Below are positions 7,122-13,713 of a DNA stretch of 13,713 nucleotides, piece after piece. Location: contig JAKABA010000094.1 of the NCBI GenBank assembly GCA_021802115.1, positions 1-13,713 of the forward strand, given 5' to 3'. How positions within the stretch are numbered: the first letter of the stretch is position 1; each line of letters starts with the position of its first letter. Under the pieces are notes generated by a model that saw only the letters and a list, made by a program, of their open reading frames with translations, ran no database searches and was not told the DNA's origin. The position numbers were made by a program, and so were the translations under genes. This DNA is from a bacterium (GTDB lineage Bacteria; Chloroflexota; Dormibacteria; UBA8260; Bog-877).

Positions 7122-8516
7122 ATGAATCCGCAAGAGGGGAGCCTCCCGCCGGACAGCGCAGGCCCCCGCCACCAGCCCGTCCCTCTGCATCTCCTGAGCG
7201 ATCCCCCCGCGCTCCCAGGCGGCGCAGCAGGGGGCGCGGTGCCAGCTCTCTTTGAGGAGTTCCGCGCTCAGTCGCTGCCGGAGTGGGCCCTCGTGCGGCA
7301 GCGGCTCGAGTCATCCGAGATCGGTGACGTCCGGGCCGAGGTCGGCGCGGCGCTGGGGCCGGTCATGGCCGGCATCCGGCCCGGAATGCGGGTCTGTCTG
7401 GCGGTCGGGAGTCGCGGCATCGACCGCATCGACCAGGTGGTGGCCGCCTGCGTGGCGGCGATGCGGCAGGCCGGGGCCGAGGTCTTCGTGGTGCCCGCCA
7501 TGGGCAGCCACGGTGGCGCCACGGCGGAAGGGCAGGTCCAGGTGCTGGCGGCCTACGGGATCACGCCGGAGACGGTGGGCTGCGAGATTCGCGCCAGCAT
7601 GGACACGGTCCTCCTGGGAGAGGTCCGCTCCGGGGTTCCAGTCTTCCTGGACAGGGTCGCCTTCGATGGCGCGGACGCCATAGTGCCCATCAACCGAGTC
7701 AAGCCGCACACCGACTTCAGCGGTGCGATCGAGAGCGGGCTCTCCAAGATGATCGCCATCGGACTGGGCAAGCAGCGCGGGGCCGACGCCCTCCACCGCC
7801 AGGGGTTCGCGAGGTTCGCGGAGCTGATCCCGGACGTGGTCGCCTTCACCCTGGCTCGGGCCCCGATGCCATTCGGGCTGGCCCTGATCGAGAACGGTCA
7901 GTCGAGGCTGATGCAGGTCGAGGCGGTGACCGCGGAGCGGCTCGCCGAGCGTGAGCCGCAGCTGCTCAAGGTCGCTCGAGCGGCCATGGCTGGCCTCCCC
8001 TTCCGTGCCATCGATGTGCTGGTGCTGGACTTCATTGGCAAGGACATCAGCGGCCTGGGCATGGACTCCAACGTGGTCGGCCGCTACTACACCGGCGCGA
8101 CCGGAACCGGACCCGACATCCAGCGGATCGTGGTCCGCGACCTGACCGCGGAGACCGAGGGCAACGCGGTCGGAATCGGCTTGGCCGACGTGGTGCTGCG
8201 CCGTGCTGTCGAGCGGATGGATCGGCTGGTCACGTACATGAACTGCATCACCGCCAAGACCCCGGAGGGGGCCCGGATCGCCCTCTTGGTCGACACCGAC
8301 CGCGACGCCCTGGGCGTCGCGATCGCCTGCTGCCTGCAGGTGACCGCCGATAGGGCGCGCATCGTGCGAGCGCGGGACACCAAACACCTGGAATACCTGT
8401 ACGTGAGTTCCACCGTGCTGCCGGACCTGCTGGCCTCCGGCGCCGCGGAACTGGTCGAGCCGGCCCGTCCCATGGGCTTCGACCCCGAGGGCATGTTCAC
8501 ACAGGCAATGCCATGA
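7122..8516 (+). CDS. larA: LarA-family nickel-pincer nucleotide enzyme (lactate racemase homolog, DUF2088)
   Basis: LarA homologs racemise or epimerise 2-hydroxy acids by hydride transfer to the NPN cofactor. The 464-residue frame contains GSRG (97-100), GSHGGATAEGQ with His130, NRVKPHTDFSGAIESGL with His196, Lys209 and His225. In Lactobacillus LarA the cofactor is bonded to Lys184, and His200, 16 residues later, binds nickel; Lys209 and His225 have the same 16-residue spacing. His130 and His196 would be the catalytic pair (His108/His174). The 39 residues before Val40 are Pro/Gly-rich, with weaker third-position GC than the rest; a GTG at 7239 with AGGGGG four bases upstream would give 425 residues, the usual family length, and may be the true start. 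I report the longest ATG frame. First gene of a larA-E-B-C operon. The motif style differs from classical lactate racemase, so the substrate is uncertain. Confidence 0.88.
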   Translation: MNPQEGSLPPDSAGPRHQPVPLHLLSDPPALPGGAAGGAVPALFEEFRAQSLPEWALVRQRLESSEIGDVRAEVGAALGPVMAGIRPGMRVCLAVGSRGIDRIDQVVAACVAAMRQAGAEVFVVPAMGSHGGATAEGQVQVLAAYGITPETVGCEIRASMDTVLLGEVRSGVPVFLDRVAFDGADAIVPINRVKPHTDFSGAIESGLSKMIAIGLGKQRGADALHRQGFARFAELIPDVVAFTLARAPMPFGLALIENGQSRLMQVEAVTAERLAEREPQLLKVARAAMAGLPFRAIDVLVLDFIGKDISGLGMDSNVVGRYYTGATGTGPDIQRIVVRDLTAETEGNAVGIGLADVVLRRAVERMDRLVTYMNCITAKTPEGARIALLVDTDRDALGVAIACCLQVTADRARIVRARDTKHLEYLYVSSTVLPDLLASGAAELVEPARPMGFDPEGMFTQAMP

Positions 8517-9394
8517 CCACAGGTGAACACCCCTCGGCGGAGCTGGAACCGAAGCTAGCGCGCCTGCGGTCGATCGTACGGCAGCTGGGCGGAGCCGTCG
8601 TCGCCTTCTCGGGCGGAGTCGACAGCACGCTGCTGGCCTACGTGGCCCAGGAGCAGCTCGGTGACCGAGCTCTCGCCTGCACCGCCGCCTCCCCCTCCCT
8701 CGATCCTTCGGAACTGGCGGCGGCGACCGACCTGGCGGCCGGCCTGGGGATCAGGCACCGGGTAGTGACGACTGACGAGGTCGAGCGCGAGGGCTACCGG
8801 CGCAACCGGCCGGATCGGTGCTACATCTGCAAGCGGGTCGTGTTCGCCCGCCTGCTCCAGGTGGCCAGGGAGGAGGGACTCCCCCACCTGATCCATGGCG
8901 CCCACCTCGACGACGGGGCTGACTTCCGGCCGGGGGCGCGCGCCGCCGCCGAGATGGGTGTGCGGGAACCGCTGGCCGAGGCTCAGTTGGGCAAGGCCGA
9001 TGTGCGCTCCCTGGCCGCGGCCCTGGCACTCCCGAACCATGCGAAGCCGGCCGCGCCATGCCTGTCCAGCCGGATCCCCTACGGGCAGCGGGTCACCCTG
9101 GAGAAGCTCGACCAGATCGGCCGCGCGGAGCGGGCCCTGCGGGGGCTGGGATTCGATGATGTCCGGGTACGCCATCACGGGACAATCGCCCGGATCGAGG
9201 TGGCGGCCGAGCAGATCCCGAGCCTGACCAGGCCGGCGACCAGGCTCGCGGTGCTGCAGGCCCTGGCCGCCCTGGGCTTCACCTACGTCACGGTCGACCT
9301 CCAGGGGTTCCGCTCGGGCAGCCTGAATGAGGCGTTGGACAGCCCGGTGGCGACCGGCGACGCACCCGGCGGGCCACTCTCCCAGCCAGCGTGA
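8513..9394 (+). CDS. larE: LarE, ATP-dependent sulfur transferase of NPN cofactor synthesis
   Basis: A 293-residue PP-loop enzyme that adenylates the carboxylates of the LarB product and converts them to thiocarboxylates. The PP-loop is SGGVDST at 33-39, with GAHLDDGADFRPGARAA (129-145), the CLSSRIPYG block (183-191) and the C-terminal DLQGFRSGSLNE (262-273), all diagnostic. Three cysteines are placed near the active site: Cys103 and Cys106 in RCYICK, and Cys183, which corresponds to the sacrificial Cys176 of Lactobacillus LarE. A three-cysteine arrangement is known in LarE forms that carry a [4Fe-4S] cluster and need not destroy their own cysteine, so this one may be catalytic. Its ATG overlaps the larA stop as ATGA; it in turn overlaps larB as GTGA. 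Confidence 0.95.
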   Translation: MTTGEHPSAELEPKLARLRSIVRQLGGAVVAFSGGVDSTLLAYVAQEQLGDRALACTAASPSLDPSELAAATDLAAGLGIRHRVVTTDEVEREGYRRNRPDRCYICKRVVFARLLQVAREEGLPHLIHGAHLDDGADFRPGARAAAEMGVREPLAEAQLGKADVRSLAAALALPNHAKPAAPCLSSRIPYGQRVTLEKLDQIGRAERALRGLGFDDVRVRHHGTIARIEVAAEQIPSLTRPATRLAVLQALAALGFTYVTVDLQGFRSGSLNEALDSPVATGDAPGGPLSQPA

Positions 9395-10152
9395 ACCGGG
9401 CGAGCCTGGTGGCGCTCATGGACCAGGTGCGTGCTGGCCGGATCGCGGTGGAGGCCGCTGTAGACATCCTTCGCGATCTCCCATATGAGGACCTGGGCTT
9501 CGCCCGGGTCGATCACCACCGCGGCCTGCGCCAGGGACTGCCTGAAGTCGTCCTGTGCGCCGGCAAGTCGGTGGACCAGGTCGCCACCATCGTGGCCAGG
9601 CTCGCTGCCAGCGGTGGGCCGGTACTGGCCACCCGGGCAACCGAGGCGATGTACGCCGCGGTCGAGGTGGCGGTGCCACATGCCCGCTGGGTCCCAGGGG
9701 CCCGGGCCATCGCGGTCGACGCCAACGGGCCGGCTGCCCCCGTGCCCGGAGTGCTGGTCCTCACCGCCGGCACCGCCGACCTCATGGTCGCCCAGGAGGC
9801 TGCGGTCACCGCGGAGCTCATGGGCAGCCCCCCGGAGTTGATCGCTGATGTGGGGGTGGCGGGGCTGCACCGCCTGCTGGACCAGCGTGACGCATTGGCG
9901 CGCGCCCACGTGATCGTGGTCGTGGCCGGCATGGACGGAGTGCTGCCCAGCGTGGTGGGCGGGCTGGTGGGGGTGCCGGTCATCGCGGTTCCCACCAGCG
10001 TCGGGTACGGGGCCAGCTTCGGTGGACTGGCGGCCCTGCTCACCATGCTCAACAGCTGCGCGCCCGGGGTGGCGGTGGTCAACATCGACAACGGCTTCGG
10101 GGCCGGTTTCCTGGCCGCCACGATCAACCGCAACTTCGCGGCCGCGTCGTGA
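9391..10152 (+). CDS. larB: LarB, NaAD carboxylase/hydrolase of NPN cofactor synthesis
   Basis: A 253-residue enzyme that carboxylates the pyridinium ring of nicotinic acid adenine dinucleotide and cleaves its phosphoanhydride bond, giving pyridinium-3,5-dicarboxylate mononucleotide. The N-terminal third (about 1-50) carries the LarB-specific LPYEDLGFARVDHHRGLRQG block. The C-terminal PurE-like (AIR carboxylase) domain runs from about 120 and ends with VAGMDGVLPSVVGGL (178-192), PTSVGYGASFGGLAALL (201-217) and MLNSCAPGVAVVNIDNGFGAG (219-239), which are strongly conserved in LarB. The GTG start overlaps the larE TGA stop (GTGA), with no obvious Shine-Dalgarno, so translation is probably by re-initiation. 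The C-terminus overlaps larC in the same way. Often annotated as a PurE-like carboxylase, but the operon makes LarB clear. Confidence 0.95.
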   Translation: MNRASLVALMDQVRAGRIAVEAAVDILRDLPYEDLGFARVDHHRGLRQGLPEVVLCAGKSVDQVATIVARLAASGGPVLATRATEAMYAAVEVAVPHARWVPGARAIAVDANGPAAPVPGVLVLTAGTADLMVAQEAAVTAELMGSPPELIADVGVAGLHRLLDQRDALARAHVIVVVAGMDGVLPSVVGGLVGVPVIAVPTSVGYGASFGGLAALLTMLNSCAPGVAVVNIDNGFGAGFLAATINRNFAAAS

Positions 10153-11348
10153 TCGGCTACCTCGACTGTTACTCGGGGGTCAGCGGCGACATGCTGCTGG
10201 GAGCACTGGTGGACGCCGGGCTACCGGTCCGGCATCTGGAGGACCTGGTCGACTCGCTGGGGCTGGGCCGCGAGGTCAGAGTCTCCGCTGAGACCGTTAG
10301 TCGGGCGGGGGTGCGGGCGACCCTAGTGCGGGTGGAGACCTTGGGGGCACCAACTCTCCGGAGGCTGGATGCGATCACCGACCTCCTTGACTCGGCCTCC
10401 TTGGAGCCCGAGGTCCGCGCCACCAGCCTCTTAGTCCTGACCAGGATGGCGCAGGTGGAGGGTCGGATCCACAGCCTGGCGCCTTCCCAGGTCGATCTCC
10501 ACGAGGTCGGCGCACTTGACGCCATCGTCGACGTGGTCGGAGCGGTGTCTGGGCTGGCGGCGCTCGGGGTCGACAACCTCTTCTGCTCCGCCCTCCCCGT
10601 CTCGCCGGGCGAGGTGGCTGGCGGCCGGCATCACCGGCTGCCGGGCCCGGCGCCCGCCACCTTGGAGATCCTGGCCGCAGCTCATGCCCCGGTGCGGCCC
10701 TTCGGTGAGGGCCGCGAGCTGGTGACCCCAACCGGCGCGGCGTTGGCCACCGTGCTGGCCCGCTTCGACCAGCCGGCGATGCACTTGAGCCGGATCGGCT
10801 ACGGCGCCGGCGCCACCGAGGCACCGTGGCCGAACCTGCTGCGGCTGTGGCTCGGGCACCCGCCCCCTGCAGAGACGGCCGGCTACTCCGTCCTGGAGAC
10901 CAACCTGGACGACATGAGCCCACAACTGCTGGCCGCGGCCACCGACTCCCTCTTCGCCGCCGGAGCCCTGGATGTCGCCGTTTCCCCGCTCCTGATGAAG
11001 AAGGGGCGTGCCGGATGGCTGGTTACCGTGGTCGCGCGCGCCGGCGACGAGCCTGGCCTGGCAACGCTTCTGCTGCAGGAGACGACCACGCTCGGAGTGC
11101 GCGTCCATGAGGTGCGCAGGTACGAGGCCGAGCGGCGCCAAACCGAGGTCGACACCCCCTACGGTCGGGTCGTGGTCAAGCTCAAACTGCTGGACGGCGT
11201 CGTGATCGGTGCCGCACCCGAATTCGAGTCGGTGCGCCAGATCGCAGCCTCCACCCGCTCCAAGCTGCCCGCGGTCCATGCCGCCGCCTTTGCCGCCGCG
11301 CAGTCCCTGCTGGAGCGGGCGCATGTCCCCAACACTGACCCGCGATGA
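10149..11348 (+). CDS. larC: LarC, nickel insertion protein (NPN cyclometallase)
   Basis: A 399-residue enzyme that inserts nickel into pyridinium-3,5-bisthiocarboxylic acid mononucleotide in a CTP-dependent reaction, completing the NPN cofactor. Signature blocks: YLDCYSGVSGDMLLGALVDAG at the N-terminus; DLHEVGALDAIVDVVGA (about 117-133); PGPAPATLEIL and ELVTPTGAAL; the C-terminal-domain start LETNLDDMSPQLLA; LLMKKGRAGW; and ETTTLGVRVHEVRRYEAER. In Lactobacillus plantarum larC is split into C1 and C2 joined by programmed frameshifting; here both halves are in one uninterrupted frame. A His-Gly-type central motif is reduced to GGRHHRLPGPAP. The GTG start overlaps the larB stop (GTGA). It is the last gene of the operon. 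No larD channel or nickel transporter follows within the window, so nickel uptake is probably encoded elsewhere. Confidence 0.95.
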   Translation: MIGYLDCYSGVSGDMLLGALVDAGLPVRHLEDLVDSLGLGREVRVSAETVSRAGVRATLVRVETLGAPTLRRLDAITDLLDSASLEPEVRATSLLVLTRMAQVEGRIHSLAPSQVDLHEVGALDAIVDVVGAVSGLAALGVDNLFCSALPVSPGEVAGGRHHRLPGPAPATLEILAAAHAPVRPFGEGRELVTPTGAALATVLARFDQPAMHLSRIGYGAGATEAPWPNLLRLWLGHPPPAETAGYSVLETNLDDMSPQLLAAATDSLFAAGALDVAVSPLLMKKGRAGWLVTVVARAGDEPGLATLLLQETTTLGVRVHEVRRYEAERRQTEVDTPYGRVVVKLKLLDGVVIGAAPEFESVRQIAASTRSKLPAVHAAAFAAAQSLLERAHVPNTDPR

Positions 11349-11457
11349 ATCGGCCCCACCCCATAGGCGGCTGGCCAGATGGAACTGGCGCATCTCGGAA
11401 GGCTGACCCGCATCTGTGAGGAGCAGGCCTTTCGGTTGCGCGGATTGTCCACTGGCA

Positions 11458-11485
11458 CCGGGCTGGCCTGGCCGCGGCCACCCGG
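11458..11485. terminator. Palindromic hairpin between convergent larC and reductase genes
   Basis: CCGGG (11458-11462) and CCCGG (11481-11485) flank a 12-nt perfect palindrome TGGCCGCGGCCA (11469-11480). It sits in the 137-nt gap between two convergent genes and touches the reductase stop codon, where a bidirectional terminator is expected. There is no U-tract, so intrinsic termination would be weak. The rest of the gap (11349-11457) shows nothing recognisable. Confidence 0.35.
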
Positions 11486-12337
11486 CTAGCTGGTGGTCCG
11501 ATCCATCCGGTAGCGGAGCAGCAGGTGATCGCCGGCGCGCCTGGCTGCCAGCAGATGGGCCCTGCCACCTCCGAGCAGGTCGGTCTCCCCAGCGAATCCG
11601 TTGCGCCGCTCCCCCGCCGGCCGGCCGGCCACCGTGGGAGCCAGGGTGAGGAAGAGCTCGTCGACCAGGCCCAATGCCAGCAACTGTCCCATGGAAGCCG
11701 GGCCGGCCTCGGAGAGCACGGCCCGGTATCCACGGGCCCGCATTTGTAAGGCCAGCCAGCTCCAGTCGAGGTCCGGGCCCGGGTAGCAGAGACATGAGAC
11801 GGAAGGCCCCAGATGGCCCTTGACCAGCTTCTCCTTGGTCTCGGGCGCGACCACCAGCACGTGCTGCTGAAGGGCCGGATGGGTCGGGTCCAGCTCACCG
11901 GATCTGGTCACCACCACGAGTTGGGGCTGGGGTGCCCGGGCGAGCCGGTGCCGGAGCTCTTGGAACTCGGCCGCCAGTGAGGGGTAGGCTCGCTCGGCGG
12001 TCCACAGGGTACCCGGGCTGTCTCGCAGCGTCCCCGCGCCGATCACCACCGCGTCGGCGCAGGCCCGCAGCAACGCCATCGAGAAGCGGTCGGCCTGACT
12101 GTGGCCCGAGAGCAGGGAGCCGACATGGGCATGGCCGGGAACACTAACCACGCCGTCCAGGCTGGAAACGAAGTTGGCGTACCAGACCGGCTCCGAAAAT
12201 CCCAGCCCGCCGCCGTACTGCGCCTTCAGCCGCTCGGGCAGAGGATATTCGGGGAGTCCTGGTTGCTGGAACAGCAGCTCCAGCAATCTATGCCCAGCCG
12301 TAGACGGGAATGGCGGCTCCGCTGATCGGCCACCCAT
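11486..12337 (-). CDS. RibD C-terminal-like reductase (dihydrofolate reductase superfamily)
   Basis: A 283-residue NADPH-type reductase of the RibD C-terminal/pyrimidine reductase family. Visible blocks: WYANFVSSLDGVVS (52-65), DRFSMALLRACADAVVIGAGTLRDSP (83-108), where GAGT is the nucleotide-binding loop, and the C-terminal LSEAGPASMGQLLALGLVDELFLTLAP (208-234). There is no N-terminal deaminase domain, so it is a stand-alone reductase. Relatives reduce the riboflavin precursor 5-amino-6-ribosylamino-uracil phosphate, act as archaeal-type pterin reductases, or are of unknown function. ATG 12337 overlaps the upstream dehydrogenase gene by 50 nt; a TTG at 12286, one base after that gene's stop, would give 266 residues and fits typical family N-termini, so it is a good alternative. 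Neither has a strong Shine-Dalgarno. It is the third gene after folE and the dehydrogenase, suggesting action on a pterin. Confidence 0.85.
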   Translation of the reverse strand: MGGRSAEPPFPSTAGHRLLELLFQQPGLPEYPLPERLKAQYGGGLGFSEPVWYANFVSSLDGVVSVPGHAHVGSLLSGHSQADRFSMALLRACADAVVIGAGTLRDSPGTLWTAERAYPSLAAEFQELRHRLARAPQPQLVVVTRSGELDPTHPALQQHVLVVAPETKEKLVKGHLGPSVSCLCYPGPDLDWSWLALQMRARGYRAVLSEAGPASMGQLLALGLVDELFLTLAPTVAGRPAGERRNGFAGETDLLGGGRAHLLAARRAGDHLLLRYRMDRTTS

Positions 12338-12977
12338 CCGGACCGACTAGAAACGCGATCACCTTGGCGATGGCCTCGGGAGGCACCGCCAGCGACGGGC
12401 CGGCGGTCGGCTCTGGCCGGTTGGCGGGGGTGTCGATGACCGACGGCAGGACGGCGTTGACCCGCACCCGGCGAGGAGCGAGCTCCGCTGCCAAAACCTC
12501 GGTGAGTCGCACCACTGCCGCCTTCGCCACCGCGTAGGCTGCGCTCTGAGCGCCGCCGGTCACGGCCGCTCTCGAGGCCACATTGACGATGGCCCCGAAT
12601 CCTCCCCTGGCTAGCCTGGGAGCGGCCTCCCGACACGAGAGCCACGTGGAGTCCAGGTTCACCTGGAGACTCTGGCGGTAGACCTCCCAGGGGGTGTCCG
12701 CGACGCTGCCGGCCTGGAAACCGCCCACCACGTTTATCATCGCCTCCACCTCGCCGATCGCGTCGATGCGCTCCCAGAGCGCCGCCACGGCGGCGGAGTC
12801 GGTGAGGTCGGCCCCCAGCCGAATCACCGAGTCCGCGGGCCACGGCTCCGGGCTGGGTAGGTCCTCGAAGCCGGGCCTGCCAACCGCCACGACGGTGGCC
12901 CCTTGGCCAGCCATGAGCGTGACCAGAGCCCGCCCCAGGGAACCGCTCCCTCCTCCCACGACCGTCACCCGGTTCAC
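12288..12977 (-). CDS. Short-chain dehydrogenase/reductase (SDR), folE-linked
   Basis: A 229-residue classical SDR. The Rossmann glycine motif is GGGSGSLG at 8-15 (a variant of TGxxxGxG). Arg34 at the end of strand 2 suggests NADPH preference. NVVGG at 82-86 replaces the usual NNAG, and the active-site set is Asn107, Ser135 in NVASRAAV, and Tyr148/Lys152 in YAVAK. It ends with SGAAIPVYGWA, the usual SDR C-terminal strand. The GTG start overlaps the folE TGA as GTGA, implying tight coupling. SDRs coupled to GTP cyclohydrolase I can be pterin reductases (FolM, PTR1 or sepiapterin-reductase-like), so reduction of a pterin is a fair inference. The sequence does not prove it, and a general ketone reductase is the alternative. 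Confidence 0.88.
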   Translation of the reverse strand: MNRVTVVGGGSGSLGRALVTLMAGQGATVVAVGRPGFEDLPSPEPWPADSVIRLGADLTDSAAVAALWERIDAIGEVEAMINVVGGFQAGSVADTPWEVYRQSLQVNLDSTWLSCREAAPRLARGGFGAIVNVASRAAVTGGAQSAAYAVAKAAVVRLTEVLAAELAPRRVRVNAVLPSVIDTPANRPEPTAGPSLAVPPEAIAKVIAFLVGPDGWPISGAAIPVYGWA

Positions 12978-13639
12978 CCCGCGGAGCCCCGTTGCACGCT
13001 GGCCAGGAACTCGGCGCGCAGGGCAGAATCCTCCTCATAGGCACCCCGCCAGTAGGAGCTGTTGGTGCGGGTGGTCTCGTTGCGGACGCCCCGCATCCTG
13101 GTGCACAGGTGGGTCGCCGATAGGTGAACCGCCACCGCGTGGGGACGCAACTGCTCCATCATCCAGTCCGCGATCTCCTGTCCCAACCGCTCCTGAACCG
13201 TGAAGCGGCGCGCGTAGACGTTCACCAGCCGCGTCAGCTTGGACAACCCCACGATGTGCTCGTGGGCGATGTAGGCGACATGGGCGTATCCGTGGAACGG
13301 CAGCGAGTGGTGTTCGCACAGGGCGTAGAAGGGGATCGGTCCCTCGATGATCTGGCTGATCCGGCAATCGGGCCCGCCCCGGCACTCGGTTGGAAAAACG
13401 GTCAGCAACTTGGGATCCCCGTCGTAGCCCTTGGTGGAGTCGATCAGGGCCCTGATGAAGCGCCGCGGCGTATCGCGCGTGGCGGCGGTGTCCAGATCCA
13501 TTCCCAGGGTGGTCATGATCGCGGCCGCCTGCTCTTCCATTCGAGCCACCAGCTCGGGGGTCAAAGCGCGGGGTTGATCTCCGCGCCAGAGCCCGTCCCG
13601 CTTGGCGCCCACCCTGGTCACATCCGCGGTCTCACTCAC
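12974..13639 (-). CDS. folE: GTP cyclohydrolase I
   Basis: A 221-residue enzyme converting GTP to 7,8-dihydroneopterin triphosphate, the first step of folate and biopterin synthesis. The zinc ligands Cys108 and His111 in CEHHSLPF and Cys179 in HLC are present, with catalytic His110 and His177, and the conserved GLSKLTRLVN, RRFTVQERLGQEIADWM and RMRGVRNE blocks. The segment before the zinc site has an extra Cys pair (Cys86, Cys92; ECRGGPDCR) and reads EGPIPFYALCEHH instead of the common ISF-S-CEHH, marking a distinct FolE branch. The GTG start at 13639 is preceded by a near-perfect AAGGAG with a 6-nt spacer, so the longer TTG start at 13678 is rejected. First visible gene of a folE-SDR-reductase operon. 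It overlaps the SDR by 4 nt. Confidence 0.96.
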   Translation of the reverse strand: MSETADVTRVGAKRDGLWRGDQPRALTPELVARMEEQAAAIMTTLGMDLDTAATRDTPRRFIRALIDSTKGYDGDPKLLTVFPTECRGGPDCRISQIIEGPIPFYALCEHHSLPFHGYAHVAYIAHEHIVGLSKLTRLVNVYARRFTVQERLGQEIADWMMEQLRPHAVAVHLSATHLCTRMRGVRNETTRTNSSYWRGAYEEDSALRAEFLASVQRGSAG

Positions 13640-13645
13640 TCGTAT

Positions 13646-13651
13646 CTCCTT
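13646..13651 (-). promoter_or_regulatory. Strong Shine-Dalgarno of folE
   Basis: The minus strand reads AAGGAG, six spacer bases, then GTG at 13639-13637. This is the strongest ribosome binding site in the window and fixes the folE start. The 62 nt upstream to the window edge show no recognisable gene end. Confidence 0.75.
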
Positions 13652-13713
13652 GAGAGGGGAATCGCGCCGAGTCGGCAAGCGGGCCGGAGTGGACGCGCTC
13701 GCCGCAGCCGGCA

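Noticed and set aside
7311..8387. 358-codon minus-strand frame opposite larA
   Set aside because: It is rich in His/Asp/Gly/Arg with no motifs, and the plus strand codes for a conserved LarA-family protein.
10149..11348. Programmed frameshift in larC as in Lactobacillus
   Set aside because: Both N- and C-terminal LarC motifs lie in one uninterrupted frame, so no frameshift is needed.
10431..11795. 454-codon open frame on the minus strand across larC and the convergent gap
   Set aside because: It is antisense to an unmistakable LarC, runs into the reductase in another frame and resembles no protein family.
13640..13678. Longer folE from a TTG at 13678
   Set aside because: The GTG at 13639 has an excellent AAGGAG at ideal spacing, and the extra residues would be encoded across that ribosome binding site.
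1..13713. CRISPR, phage, transposon or anti-phage defence system
   Set aside because: No repeat-spacer pattern, transposase, integrase, nuclease or toxin-antitoxin motifs were found; every sizeable gene is metabolic, membrane or ribosome-assembly related.

Overview
This is a very GC-rich stretch of bacterial chromosome, with coding frames that prefer G or C at third positions. It is dense with ordinary metabolic genes. GTG and TTG starts are common and several genes overlap by 4 nt. I see no rRNA, tRNA, CRISPR array, insertion sequence, integrase or phage gene. GC content, protein style and the FolE subtype fit an actinobacterium (for example Acidimicrobiia) or another high-GC soil lineage such as Dormibacterota. 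The sequence alone does not settle the phylum.

Region 1 (1-2948) looks like a small phenolic-lipid type cluster. A type III polyketide synthase (480-1472, -) sits 3 nt behind a FAD-dependent oxidoreductase (1476-2585, -). An isoprenylcysteine methyltransferase-like membrane enzyme (2-499, +, cut by the window edge) converges on the synthase and overlaps it by 20 nt. The same three activities (synthase, methyltransferase, flavin hydroxylase) occur together in the Streptomyces srs operon. About 360 bp without a gene follows, holding two hairpins. Region 2 (2949-4004, -) is rsgA, a ribosome-assembly GTPase. Region 3 (4311-6271, +) has an M20 amidohydrolase followed 5 nt later by a TRIC-type (UPF0126) membrane channel protein. 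A gap of about 850 bp without a convincing gene follows.

Region 4 (7122-11348, +) is a complete nickel-pincer nucleotide (NPN) operon: larA homolog, larE, larB, larC, with every junction overlapping by 4 nt. LarB carboxylates and hydrolyses nicotinic acid adenine dinucleotide, LarE adds the sulfurs, LarC inserts nickel, and the LarA homolog uses the cofactor, probably to racemise or epimerise a 2-hydroxy acid. This LarA belongs to a divergent branch, so its substrate is open.

Region 5 (11486-13639, -) converges on the lar operon. It encodes GTP cyclohydrolase I (folE), a short-chain dehydrogenase overlapping it by 4 nt, and a RibD C-terminal/DHFR-superfamily reductase overlapping the dehydrogenase. 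One cyclohydrolase with two NADPH-type reductases suggests a pterin or folate branch with non-standard reduction steps. This trio and the LarA homolog are the parts most likely to hold undescribed biochemistry.
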